Below, one piece after another: positions 63,838 to 64,000 of a stretch of 64,000 nt of DNA (its first letter is position 1; each line of letters opens with the position of its first letter). A program made the position numbers and the translations under genes. A model generated the notes under the pieces. It was not told the DNA's origin and did no database searches. It was given only the letters and a program-made list of their open reading frames with translations. Source of the DNA: Viscum album (Eukaryota; Streptophyta; Magnoliopsida; Santalales; Viscaceae); NCBI GenBank assembly GCA_963277665.1, contig OY728125.1:1711030889-1711094888 (forward strand). The letters are read 5' to 3'.

Positions 63838-64000
63838 ATGAATTTCACCCTCAAAATTCTTCTCTTTCATAAAAGGTTTAACATTTGAAGCCTCATTTAC
63901 TGAAATCCACATTGTATAAAAGAATCACAAATATTCCCAAAAAAATTAAAGGTTGGAAACATTATGATATCTTAAAGTAACTGGTAACTATGTTTTTAAA
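63838..64000 (-). pseudogene. C-terminal end of a chromovirus gypsy polyprotein (partial)
   Basis: The minus strand ends in NFEGEIHFKGGRM just before the LTR, matching the usual plant chromovirus ending NFEDEIFFKGG. The rest of this ~160-base segment is too decayed to place a chromodomain. The element body lies to the right of the window. This fixes its orientation as minus. Confidence 0.65.

Overview
This window reads as an intergenic, heterochromatin-like piece of a large plant genome. It is very AT-rich, I could support no intact host gene, tRNA or rRNA, and every coding trace I could recognise belongs to a decayed plant transposable element. The species is not identifiable from what I see. 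The depth of nesting and the age of the copies fit a slow-turnover giant genome of the Liliales or gymnosperm kind, but that is a guess.

Layout. (1) 1-3690: unassigned AT-rich DNA, with LTR-promoter-like signals on the minus strand near 2.2-2.4 kb. (2) 3690-6440, 34335-37618 and 52949-55400: three blocks of one satellite in the same orientation. Its unit is about 337 bp and is itself a dimer of two diverged halves of about 168 bp. (3) 6486-32870: a Ty1/copia element on the minus strand, SIRE/Maximus-like, with about 2 kb LTRs, a near-match 5-bp target duplication, a polypurine tract, and decayed gag, integrase, RT and RNase H. It has been invaded twice: by a 13.6-kb CACTA (En/Spm) transposon at 12636-26244 and by a 3.1-kb solo LTR at 26846-29990. 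The CACTA element carries remains of both classical genes (TNP2-like and TNPA/Transposase_24-like), and a GC-rich retrocopy of about 885 bp has landed inside its TNP2 gene. (4) About 37619-52948: a Ty3/gypsy-type element on the plus strand with an Athila/Tat-style (tRNA-Asp) primer-binding site, inserted into the satellite. It is split by a further LTR element at 40775-48515 that has 2.2-kb LTRs and little or no coding content. (5) 55400-63821: AT-rich DNA leading into a long minus-strand LTR with several minisatellites. (6) 63822-64000: polypurine tract and last codons of a chromovirus-type gypsy polyprotein that continues past the right edge.

Order of events that the nesting implies: satellite first; then the copia and Athila-like insertions; then the CACTA element, solo LTR and second LTR element inside those; then the retrocopy inside the CACTA element. 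The retrocopy still has many CpGs, while the older layers look depleted by C-to-T and G-to-A change. Nothing here looks able to move by itself: all reading frames I followed carry stops and frameshifts. All boundaries were found by eye; those given with target duplications are the firmest.
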